64,000 nt of DNA from Flavobacterium pallidum. GTDB taxonomy: Bacteria > Bacteroidota > Bacteroidia > Flavobacteriales > Flavobacteriaceae. The stretch lies in assembly GCF_003097535.1 (NCBI RefSeq), contig NZ_CP029187.1:2728001-2792000 (forward strand), written 5' to 3'. Each line of letters begins with the position of its first letter. The first letter of the stretch is position 1. The position numbers and the translations under genes are program-made. The notes below the pieces were generated by a model. It saw only the letters and a program-made list of their open reading frames with translations. It ran no database searches and was not told the origin of the DNA. Below are positions 24,805-32,238 of the stretch, one piece after another.

Positions 24805-26388
24805 TTAAAAACTTTGTGGGCTTGCCTTTTTCCAGGCATAAAATAATTTGTCCGGCACGGTTTCGGATTGCAATAATGAGCCCTTTTTTGGTTCCGGAAA
24901 CAACTCGGCGAAGGTCTGGATGTTAATTTTATCAATCCGCATGCTTACCAGGTCACGTCCTACATCGTCGGGGTGCTCAATTCCGGCAGAGGCCATCAGT
25001 TCCATAGCCGCTTTGACGGTTTCATGCTGGTATCTTGCCACGCGGATGCTTTTTTGCTCAGGGACCAAACCTTTTGTCAGTGCCGGATCCTGCGTGGCTA
25101 CGCCGGTAGGGCAGGTGTTAGCATGGCATTCCAATGCCTGGATGCAACCGAGTGCAAACATCATCCCGCGTGCCGAGTTGCACAAGTCGGCTCCCATCGA
25201 AAGTGCCCTGATAATGTCAAAGCCGCTGACCACTTTTCCGCTGGCTATGATTTTTATCTCATGTTTAAGATCAAACCCGACGAGGCAATCGTATACAAAG
25301 GCCAATGCGTCCCGCAAAGGCATGCCTACGTGGTCCGAATATTCAATCGGGGCAGCGCCTGTACCGCCTTCACCGCCATCGACTGTGATGAAATCAAAAT
25401 AGGTTTTAGTTTCGACCATGGCTTTACAAATGGAAATGAATTCAGATTTATTTCCGATACACAATTTCATCCCGATCGGTTTCCCACCGGAAGCTTCCCT
25501 GAGGACTTTAATAAAATCCATGAGTTCCAAAGGCGTTTTAAAAGCGGAATGTTTTGGAGGTGAGATAATATCGCCACCTTTTTTGACGAGGCGTATCGCT
25601 GCAATTTCGTCGGTGACTTTTTCCTTAGGAAGAATGCCCCCGTGACCGGGCTTGGCACCTTGTGAGAACTTAATCTCAATCATTTTGACATGCTCATATT
25701 GTGCGCGTTCGGTGAAATGTTCCCGGGAGAAATTCCCGTATTCGTCACGGCAACTGAAATAGCCCGTGCCGATATTCCAAACGACATCACCGCCTTCCTG
25801 AAGATGGTAAGGTGACAGTCCGCCTTCTCCGGTATTGTGGTAAAAACCACCTTGCCTGGCGCCGGAATTCAAGGCCAGGATGGCGTTTTTGCTCAAAGAG
25901 CCATAACTCATCGCGCTGATATTGAACAGGCTTGCCATATAAGGCTTACTGCACTGTGAAGAGCCGATACGCACTTTTGGATTTTGGTCTATATTGGAAA
26001 AAGCAATGGCCTTGATGCTGTGGTTGATCCATTGGTAGCCTTCATCATACACGTTGAGTTGGGTCCCGAAAGGATGCGAATCCGTTTCTTTTTTGCTTCG
26101 TTGGTACACCAGGCTGCGCTGCAAACGCGTAAACGGCCGCCCTTCAGTATCTGTTTCAACGAAATACTGCCGCAGTTCGGGTCCGATAGATTCGAGCAGG
26201 TACCGCAAGCGTCCAACCAATGGAAAATTCCTCCTGATGGTTCTTTTGGACTGGAACATATCGAAAACGCCCAACGCAATTAATGGGAGAATGATGAACA
26301 GGCCGAAAGCAAATTTCCAGTTGACATAAATTAAAATGCCGGAAAGTGCAAGGACGGTAATGCTGGTAATTACGAATACTCTTCTCAT
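24805..26388 (-). CDS. Membrane-anchored FMN-binding glutamate synthase-family protein (GltB-like)
   Basis: A 527-residue protein with one or two N-terminal membrane helices (about residues 5-45). These are followed by a glutamate synthase central/FMN barrel. The GLSPYHLQEGGDVVWNIGTG, KFSQGAKPGHGGILP and DGGEGGTGAAP segments are the FMN and 2-iminoglutarate site blocks. A C-x5-C-x4-C cluster (CIQALECHANTC), as expected for a 3Fe-4S site, lies near residue 420. No amidotransferase domain is present, so glutamine hydrolysis cannot occur in this chain. The role is unproven in this family. Placed between thioesterase and CoA ligase genes, it may assimilate ammonia from the nitrile, or act as a flavin/Fe-S electron carrier for the hydroxylase. 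Confidence 0.88.
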   Translation of the reverse strand: MRRVFVITSITVLALSGILIYVNWKFAFGLFIILPLIALGVFDMFQSKRTIRRNFPLVGRLRYLLESIGPELRQYFVETDTEGRPFTRLQRSLVYQRSKKETDSHPFGTQLNVYDEGYQWINHSIKAIAFSNIDQNPKVRIGSSQCSKPYMASLFNISAMSYGSLSKNAILALNSGARQGGFYHNTGEGGLSPYHLQEGGDVVWNIGTGYFSCRDEYGNFSREHFTERAQYEHVKMIEIKFSQGAKPGHGGILPKEKVTDEIAAIRLVKKGGDIISPPKHSAFKTPLELMDFIKVLREASGGKPIGMKLCIGNKSEFISICKAMVETKTYFDFITVDGGEGGTGAAPIEYSDHVGMPLRDALAFVYDCLVGFDLKHEIKIIASGKVVSGFDIIRALSMGADLCNSARGMMFALGCIQALECHANTCPTGVATQDPALTKGLVPEQKSIRVARYQHETVKAAMELMASAGIEHPDDVGRDLVSMRIDKINIQTFAELFPEPKKGSLLQSETVPDKLFYAWKKASPQSF

Positions 26389-26397
26389 GCCATTCAG

Positions 26398-28011
26398 TTA
26401 TCTAGCGGTGGTTTTCAATTTGAACCGCTGGATTTTTCCGGTTTCGGTTTTTGGTAAAGCGTCGACAAAATGGATTTCACGCGGATATTTATATGGTGCG
26501 GCAGCTTTCTTAAACCATTCCTGAATTTCTTTCACCTTATCATCATTGGCATCAGCCTGACTTTTCAGGACAATATAAGCGCAAACCAGCATGCCGCGTT
26601 CTTCATTTGGTAAACCGACAACAGCACATTCTGCAATATCATCATGGCATAAGAGCACACTTTCGACTTCTATGGCAGCGATGTTGTAGCCTGATGAGAT
26701 GATCATATCATCGCCACGCGCCACAAACCAGAAGTAGCCGTCCTCATCCTGACGGAAAATGTCACCCGTAATATTCCATTTGTTTTCGACGTATTCCTGC
26801 TGCTTATCGGGCGAATTCAAATATTTGCATCCGGTAATGCCGCGTACGGCCAATCTTCCGGGTTCATTGACGGGCATTTCGTTTCCTTTGCCGTCAATGA
26901 TTTTAGCTTCGTAACCACGAACAGGAAGCCCTGTTGCGCCTTTCCGCATGTTCTCCTCATTTGAGGAAATGAAAATATGCAGGATTTCGGTTGAACCGAT
27001 GCCATCGATAATTTTAAGCCCGGTCGCGTCATACCAATCTTCCCAGACCTTCAATGGCAAGGTTTCCCCGGCTGAAACACATTTTCGGAGCGATGCAATA
27101 TTATAATCTTTAACCAGTGTCGTAATCACTCGCCAGGCCGTAGGTGCTGTAAAACAAATACTGACTTTATGATCCGAAATGGCTTTCAGCAACAATTCAG
27201 GTGTCGGTTTTTCAATCAAAAATGTTGAGGCACCGAAATAAAACGGGAATAATACCAATCCACCCAAACCGAAAGTAAAGCCTAAAGGCGGGCTTCCGGT
27301 GAAGATGTCTTCCGGTTTTGGCTGTAATGAATATTTTGGGAAAGCTTCACAAATCAGTAAGATATCGCGGTGGAAATGCGAGGTCATTTTCGGCTTTCCT
27401 GTTGTTCCGGAAGTAAACCCGATCAATGCCAAAGAATCCGCCATGGTATGGTAATTCTGGAACGTTTTAGGCTTGTTGTGCATCAGCGTTTCCAGTTTTG
27501 ACATGTGGGTTTCGGAACCGTCAAACGTGATCATTTGTTTGAGGAACGATGATTTGACCAAAGCCATTTCCTCTTCCAGTCGGTAATCACAGAAAGCATG
27601 CGAAATCTCTGCGCTGTCAATCATTACTGTCAATTCTTTTTCGCGAAGCAGTGGCATCGTGGCGACGACAATGCCGCCTGCTTTTAAGACAGCAAACCAA
27701 ACCGCAACAAACATCGGATTGTTTGCAGCACGGATCAGTACGCGATTGCCTGAAACAAAACCAAGTTCGTCGGTCAGTACATGCGCAATCTGATTCGATT
27801 TATCATATAAATCCTGATAGGTCCAGGTGGTTTCAAAAGTGCGGATGGCAACGGTATTTCCACGGCCTTCCCTGATGTGGTCGTCAAGTAATTTGTCTAC
27901 ACAATTTAAGCTTCCATTAAATTGAAAGTCCGGATGACCCAGAATAATATCCGGGCGAAGTGATTCATCCGGTAAATGTTCATGTGCAAAATTATCCTGA
28001 TAGTGCTTCAT
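26398..28011 (-). CDS. Aryl-CoA ligase (2-aminobenzoate/benzoate-CoA ligase family)
   Basis: A 537-residue AMP-forming acyl-CoA synthetase. The P-loop FTSGTTGKPKM lies near residue 204, the A5-like GIGSTEILHIF near residue 340, the TGD motif in NITGDIFRQDEDG near residue 418, and the catalytic Lys in ETGKIQRF at about residue 527. The general pattern, including GPPLGFTFG-like aromatic-pocket residues, resembles 2-aminobenzoate- and benzoate-CoA ligases. It should activate an ortho-substituted benzoate, such as salicylate or anthranilate, to the CoA ester used by the next enzyme. The gaps to its neighbours are 9 and 15 bases. Confidence 0.9.
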   Translation of the reverse strand: MKHYQDNFAHEHLPDESLRPDIILGHPDFQFNGSLNCVDKLLDDHIREGRGNTVAIRTFETTWTYQDLYDKSNQIAHVLTDELGFVSGNRVLIRAANNPMFVAVWFAVLKAGGIVVATMPLLREKELTVMIDSAEISHAFCDYRLEEEMALVKSSFLKQMITFDGSETHMSKLETLMHNKPKTFQNYHTMADSLALIGFTSGTTGKPKMTSHFHRDILLICEAFPKYSLQPKPEDIFTGSPPLGFTFGLGGLVLFPFYFGASTFLIEKPTPELLLKAISDHKVSICFTAPTAWRVITTLVKDYNIASLRKCVSAGETLPLKVWEDWYDATGLKIIDGIGSTEILHIFISSNEENMRKGATGLPVRGYEAKIIDGKGNEMPVNEPGRLAVRGITGCKYLNSPDKQQEYVENKWNITGDIFRQDEDGYFWFVARGDDMIISSGYNIAAIEVESVLLCHDDIAECAVVGLPNEERGMLVCAYIVLKSQADANDDKVKEIQEWFKKAAAPYKYPREIHFVDALPKTETGKIQRFKLKTTAR

Positions 28012-28026
28012 TTTTAATTGTTAGTT

Positions 28027-30327
28027 TCAATTTTTAATTCTCTTATGGCTTTCCGGTTTCAGGGCTTTTCTCATACCTTCCTTTTCTTTCCTTTCCGAAG
28101 CATGCAAAGGATAAAGGTGGGAAGTTCCAGCGATGTATTGCTTCGGGATGTCATCCGGGCGGAAATTTTCATAAGCTTGTGCATGGCGTACGAAATTAGG
28201 ATCCAGCAACAATGGCCTTCCCAAAGCCACCAAATCGGCACGGCCGTTTAACAATATCGTATTGATCTGGTCGATGTCCTGGATGAATCCGGTGGTGATC
28301 GTTGGGATATGAACCGTATTGCGGACCGTATCTGAAAATGGTGTCTGCCACATACGTCCTACCTGCGGCTTTTGGTCGCTGACCGTATTTCCTGTGGAAA
28401 CATTGATGACATCGGCGCCGGCTTCCTTAAATGCCATACTGATGGAAATAATCTCTTCGATAGTAATCCCGTTGCCTGCCCAATCTGAAGCAGAAATACG
28501 CACTGACATTGGTTTGTCTTCATTAAACGCCTTCCGCATGGAATGAAATACCTGCAAAGGAAAGCGCAGCCTGTTTTCAAGGCTTCCGCCAAAGTGGTCT
28601 TTCCGTGTATTTGTCAACGGGGAAAGGAATGATGCCAACAGGAATCCATGGTGTGCCTGTAATTCAATCATATCAAAACCGGCTTTGTCAGCGTTGATGG
28701 CGGCGCGGGTGAATTCTGAAATCACAATTTCCATATCTGAGGCATCGATTTCCTTCGGAACAGCCATATGTTCAGCAAAAGCGATTGGTGAAGCAGATAT
28801 TAATTCCCAGCCATTTTCCAACGGAATATTATTCCCTATTGAAGGAACATTGACACTGCCTTTGCGTCCTGAATGTCCAATCTGCATACCAATCTTAGTA
28901 CTGCTGTTATCGTGAACAAAATCAGTAACTTTCTTCCATGCAACCATTTGTTCTTCAGACCATATGCCTGTGCAACCTGGAGTAATACGTCCGGTTGTTG
29001 AAACGGCGGTCATTTCGGTCAGGATTAATCCGATGCCACCAATCGCACGTGCGCCATAATGCACGAGATGCCAATCGGAAACCAAACCGTCTTTTGCGCT
29101 GTATTGCCCCATTGGCGACATCACAATGCGGTTCGAAAGCTCCATATTGCGCAATTGGAAAGGGGTAAAGGCAGCAGGGATATTGTCGTTTTCCTTATTG
29201 GAATGAAAGCCTTGTAGGACTTTTTTCGTAAAGGAATTATCGCGTATGGCCAGGTTCTCGAACGTGACTTTCTTTGCGCGTGTCATCACGCCAAAAGCAA
29301 ACTGCATGAAATCGTGTTTCATGTGGCGGTCCATGTTTTCGAACCAATCCAGCGATACGTTTGCGGCGTGCTGGATCATCTCCACACGGTTGCGGCGCAG
29401 CTGCTCATATCTGGCGAAGGCCTGTTGCTTATCGGTGCCAAATTCAACAATAGCATCCGAAAGCGAAATGGCACATTCCATCGCCAGTTTTGTTCCGGAA
29501 CCGATGGAATAATGCGCTGTGGCCTTAGCATCACCTAATAGCACAATATTATCTTTGGACCAATGCTTATTGGTGACTGCAGGAAATTGCCGCCAGAAAG
29601 ATTTATTCGAAATCAATCCGTGGCCTTGTAATTCTTCCTTGAAAATTTCAGAGATTTTGCTGATGGTAGAGGCTTCATCAAACGTATCGAAGCCGGCTTT
29701 CTCCCAGGTTTCAGGCGTACACTCGAAAATCCATGTACTCATGCCTTGTTCGTATTGATAAGTATGCGCAACGAAACTACCGTAAGGGGTGGAGCGGAAG
29801 AAGTACGTGAACGCATCAAGTGGGCGTGTAGAACCCAGCCATACGAATTTGTTTTTCTTCATCTCAATTTCGGTGCCGAAATCTGCCGCATACTGATCGC
29901 GGACCTGACTGTTGATGCCATCTGCGGCCACGATATAATCAGAATCTGCAAAAGCGGAAAGATCATCGACATTGGCCTCGAAATGCAGGTTAATGCCTTC
30001 TTCAAGGCAACGCTGCTGCAGTAATTGCAATAAGGTTTTACGGGAGCAGCCGCAGAAACCGTTGCCTGTAATGCGCACGACTTCACCATTACGGGCTACG
30101 TCGAGGTCATCCCAGTAAGCAAACTTGCTTCGGATTAAATCGTATGATTTTGGGTCACGGGTCAGGAATTCACTCAGCGTTTCATCAGAAAAAACCACAC
30201 CAAAACCGAAACTGTCGTCAGATTTGTTCCGTTCATACACATCAATCTGTGCGTCAGGCAATGCTTTTTTGGTTAAGATCGAAAAGTACAATCCGCCGGG
30301 GCCACCGCCAATCACTGTTATCTTCAT
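28027..30327 (-). CDS. Two-domain aryl-CoA monooxygenase / OYE-type oxidoreductase (salicylyl-CoA 5-hydroxylase or 2-aminobenzoyl-CoA monooxygenase/reductase-like)
   Basis: A 766-residue fusion. Residues 1-375 are a FAD-dependent aromatic hydroxylase with GGGPGG (7-12), the DG motif (AADGINSQVR, 136) and the GD motif (LLGDAKATAHYS, 265). Residues about 385-750 are an Old Yellow Enzyme barrel (LSNRIVMSPMGQY near 400, then QIGHSGRKGS). This architecture is that of 2-aminobenzoyl-CoA monooxygenase/reductase and of proteins annotated as salicylyl-CoA 5-hydroxylase/oxidoreductase. It should hydroxylate the aryl-CoA at C5 with NAD(P)H and oxygen. The ATG at 30327 is chosen: the frame stays open to 30450, but that part would overlap the upstream gene, and MKITVIGGG is the usual start. 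Confidence 0.92.
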   Translation of the reverse strand: MKITVIGGGPGGLYFSILTKKALPDAQIDVYERNKSDDSFGFGVVFSDETLSEFLTRDPKSYDLIRSKFAYWDDLDVARNGEVVRITGNGFCGCSRKTLLQLLQQRCLEEGINLHFEANVDDLSAFADSDYIVAADGINSQVRDQYAADFGTEIEMKKNKFVWLGSTRPLDAFTYFFRSTPYGSFVAHTYQYEQGMSTWIFECTPETWEKAGFDTFDEASTISKISEIFKEELQGHGLISNKSFWRQFPAVTNKHWSKDNIVLLGDAKATAHYSIGSGTKLAMECAISLSDAIVEFGTDKQQAFARYEQLRRNRVEMIQHAANVSLDWFENMDRHMKHDFMQFAFGVMTRAKKVTFENLAIRDNSFTKKVLQGFHSNKENDNIPAAFTPFQLRNMELSNRIVMSPMGQYSAKDGLVSDWHLVHYGARAIGGIGLILTEMTAVSTTGRITPGCTGIWSEEQMVAWKKVTDFVHDNSSTKIGMQIGHSGRKGSVNVPSIGNNIPLENGWELISASPIAFAEHMAVPKEIDASDMEIVISEFTRAAINADKAGFDMIELQAHHGFLLASFLSPLTNTRKDHFGGSLENRLRFPLQVFHSMRKAFNEDKPMSVRISASDWAGNGITIEEIISISMAFKEAGADVINVSTGNTVSDQKPQVGRMWQTPFSDTVRNTVHIPTITTGFIQDIDQINTILLNGRADLVALGRPLLLDPNFVRHAQAYENFRPDDIPKQYIAGTSHLYPLHASERKEKEGMRKALKPESHKRIKN

Positions 30328-30328
30328 G

Positions 30329-30934
30329 TTAAGCTCTTTTGACTGTAAAGATTTCGCCCATACGGGAATAATTTGCGCCTGCCAGCCTTGAAACCGGTTT
30401 ATAGTGGTCCATGTCGATTTTGAAATCTTCCAAAAGTACGTCGTCATCAATATGGAACATGACTATTTTCCCGATGATCACTACTGCGCCGCCATATTGA
30501 TGGTTTTCGAGTTCATAATGGTGTACGAGTTCGCATTCCATCGTAATAGGGCTTTCCTTGACGCGGAATGGTTTTATCTTGACGGATTCCAAAGCGGTGA
30601 GGCCGGCGAGTTCAAATTCATTGACATCGGCTGCAACCATTTCAGAAGTCTTGTTCATCTGTTCGACGATATCTTCAGTGACCATATTGACGACGAACTG
30701 CCCGGTCGACAAAACATTGTTCAGCGTATCCTTATTCGAGCCGCTGGAGCGCGCCGCAGAAAACATCACATGTGGCGGATCATCGCCAACGACGTTGAAG
30801 AAAGAAAAAGGTGCAAGGTTTGGGATGTTGTCTTCGCTTAAGGTCGAAATCCATCCGATAGGACGGGGAATGACGGCGCCGGTAAGCAGTTTATAGACCG
30901 ATCGCCGGTCATTGAGTGCAGGATCGAATTGCAT
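30329..30934 (-). CDS. Flavin reductase-like domain protein
   Basis: A 201-residue FMN-binding split-barrel protein of the flavin reductase group. The VIPRPIGWISTLSEDNIPNLAPFSFFN block near residue 20 is the hallmark, followed by RSSGSNKDTLNNVL and TGQFVVNMV. It is the first gene of the aromatic operon; the hydroxylase ATG comes one base after its stop. It may supply reduced flavin or work on a flavin-dependent side reaction, though the hydroxylase has its own FAD domain. A -7 box lies 18 bases upstream. Confidence 0.85.
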   Translation of the reverse strand: MQFDPALNDRRSVYKLLTGAVIPRPIGWISTLSEDNIPNLAPFSFFNVVGDDPPHVMFSAARSSGSNKDTLNNVLSTGQFVVNMVTEDIVEQMNKTSEMVAADVNEFELAGLTALESVKIKPFRVKESPITMECELVHHYELENHQYGGAVVIIGKIVMFHIDDDVLLEDFKIDMDHYKPVSRLAGANYSRMGEIFTVKRA

Positions 30935-30951
30935 TAGTGGGTTTGTTTTTA

Positions 30952-30959
30952 CAAACTTA
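30952..30959 (-). promoter_or_regulatory. -7 box upstream of the aromatic operon
   Basis: On the minus strand TAAGTTTG matches TAnnTTTG and lies 18 bases before the ATG at 30934. No recognisable operator or regulator gene is next to it. Confidence 0.5.
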
Positions 30960-30983
30960 AATGAAAAAAACGGAAATTGATTA

Positions 30984-31039
30984 GCGGATTAGCAAATTAG
31001 ATAGCTTGATCTGATACATTGGCTAATTTGCCAATCCGC
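30984..31039 (-). terminator. Long hairpin between the 31049 gene and the aromatic operon
   Basis: A 17-base arm (30984-31000, GCGGATTAGCAAATTAG) pairs with 31023-31039 with one mismatch. It lies just past the stop of the minus-strand gene at 31049 and separates it from the operon promoter. Confidence 0.65.
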
Positions 31040-31048
31040 TTCATTTGT

Positions 31049-31645
31049 TTAAACAATGTCTTTCGATTCAATCAATGTATACGTAAAGGAATTGCCATGA
31101 ATATTTTTCGCTTTGTTGCAAATGACCATAAATTCATTAAAATCCTTGACTTTTTTAAAAACCTGACAGCCTTCGCTCCAGTTTTCCACATACTGGGATT
31201 CGGTCGTAGGGTTGCTCTTGTGAATGTTGATGTAGAATATGCCTTCTTCAACGACCGTTTCGTCAAATGTCATGTTCTTGTTCTTATCGCGCCATACTTT
31301 TACCGGCTTTTGCTGACGCAGCGCTTCATAAGTCTGCTTATGGAGGCCGATAGCATGCGAGTTCCTATATTGATTTGGGATCAGCCTGGCAACACCATTT
31401 GGGTTGGAGAATTGCTTCACGGCTTTGGTCCCCGGATCTGTCGTAATGGGCCAGACCTTAAATTGCCACACGCCGGCAATCTTGTAGGAAATGGTCAAAA
31501 AATCATCAAACACGTTTGTGACGCTTTTACCCGTTGCTGAATTCCGGATGCCTACGATGTTTACGTCATAATCCTTGGGGCCTTCGAACCAGGCATATTT
31601 TTTTGATTTCAACGCCGCTTCAATCTGTTCTCTTGTGTAGCTCAT
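31049..31645 (-). CDS. Hypothetical protein, possible cell-wall/L,D-transpeptidase-like fold
   Basis: A 198-residue protein without signal peptide. The segments HAIGLHKQTYEAL, VKVWRDKNKNMTFD and GIFYINIHKSNP, then NWSEGCQVFKKVKDFNEF, show a His-containing strand and an S-x-GC-type motif. This faintly resembles the H...SxGC active site of YkuD-like transpeptidases and related phage-associated wall proteins. The family could not be named. It is a single gene ending at a long hairpin. Confidence 0.5.
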   Translation of the reverse strand: MSYTREQIEAALKSKKYAWFEGPKDYDVNIVGIRNSATGKSVTNVFDDFLTISYKIAGVWQFKVWPITTDPGTKAVKQFSNPNGVARLIPNQYRNSHAIGLHKQTYEALRQQKPVKVWRDKNKNMTFDETVVEEGIFYINIHKSNPTTESQYVENWSEGCQVFKKVKDFNEFMVICNKAKNIHGNSFTYTLIESKDIV

Positions 31646-31701
31646 GATTTATAGTTTAATTGGTTTATTATCAGCCAAATCTACAATTACCGGATCAAAA
31701 A

Positions 31702-31727
31702 AAAAATACCCTCTAGGGGGTATTTTT
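31702..31727 (-). terminator. Terminator after the DinB-like gene
   Basis: AAAAATACCC (31702-31711) pairs with GGGTATTTTT (31718-31727), followed on the minus strand by a T run; 25 bases after the stop at 31753. Confidence 0.8.
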
Positions 31728-31752
31728 GTGCGAAAACCTGAAACGAAGGAAA

Positions 31753-32229
31753 TTACTTTTGCAACAGTTTATTGATCAAAGTAATCTGGCCCAAATGATA
31801 GTAACTGTGCTCGATGACACCTTCAATATTGCGCTGGTAGGTACCGTATTTTTCATCGATGAATGGCTTTTGGAGCATATCGTCAGTCATCATGGCAATG
31901 CATTTGCAAAACTGTTCCGCATTGCTTAAAAATTTGAAAACGAGCAAATCCCAATCTGCTGCATCATTTACAGGCGGAAGGTCGAAACTGTATTTGTCAC
32001 TGATTTTAAGTTCGCCGCTATCAAACGCATCGAGCAGTCCCGCAAGGTAATAGTTGATATGGTAAGTCAGGGCGGCAATAGAATTGAGGTTTTCAATTTT
32101 TTGGATGGCCTGCTCCCAATTCACTTTTTGGATCTGGTCTTTATAATTGGTATTGGCAATCCATGTACCGTCAAGGAAAACTTCCTGCAGCCTTGAAGCC
32201 ATTGCGGTGGTGTGCTGATTTGTTTGCAT
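31753..32229 (-). CDS. DinB-family (YfiT-like) protein
   Basis: A 158-residue predicted four-helix bundle. Typical of the DinB-like superfamily are AALTYHINYYLAGLLDAF with the first metal-ligand His, and the C-terminal VIEHSYYHLGQITLINKLL with the HxxYHxxQI ligand set. DinB members bind a metal and include thiol transferases that use bacillithiol or mycothiol. That may fit a bacillithiol-making organism (bshA is in the window), but the substrate is unknown. It starts nine bases after the T9SS-protein region on the same strand. Confidence 0.8.
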   Translation of the reverse strand: MQTNQHTTAMASRLQEVFLDGTWIANTNYKDQIQKVNWEQAIQKIENLNSIAALTYHINYYLAGLLDAFDSGELKISDKYSFDLPPVNDAADWDLLVFKFLSNAEQFCKCIAMMTDDMLQKPFIDEKYGTYQRNIEGVIEHSYYHLGQITLINKLLQK

Positions 32230-32238
32230 GATATGGTC

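Noticed and set aside
25984..26329. Three overlapping frames within the GltB-like gene
   Set aside because: They lie inside a well-supported 527-residue gene and have no domain signs.
30328..30450. N-terminal extension of the aryl-CoA hydroxylase
   Set aside because: It would overlap the flavin reductase coding region in another frame, and MKITVIGGG at 30327 is the usual beginning.
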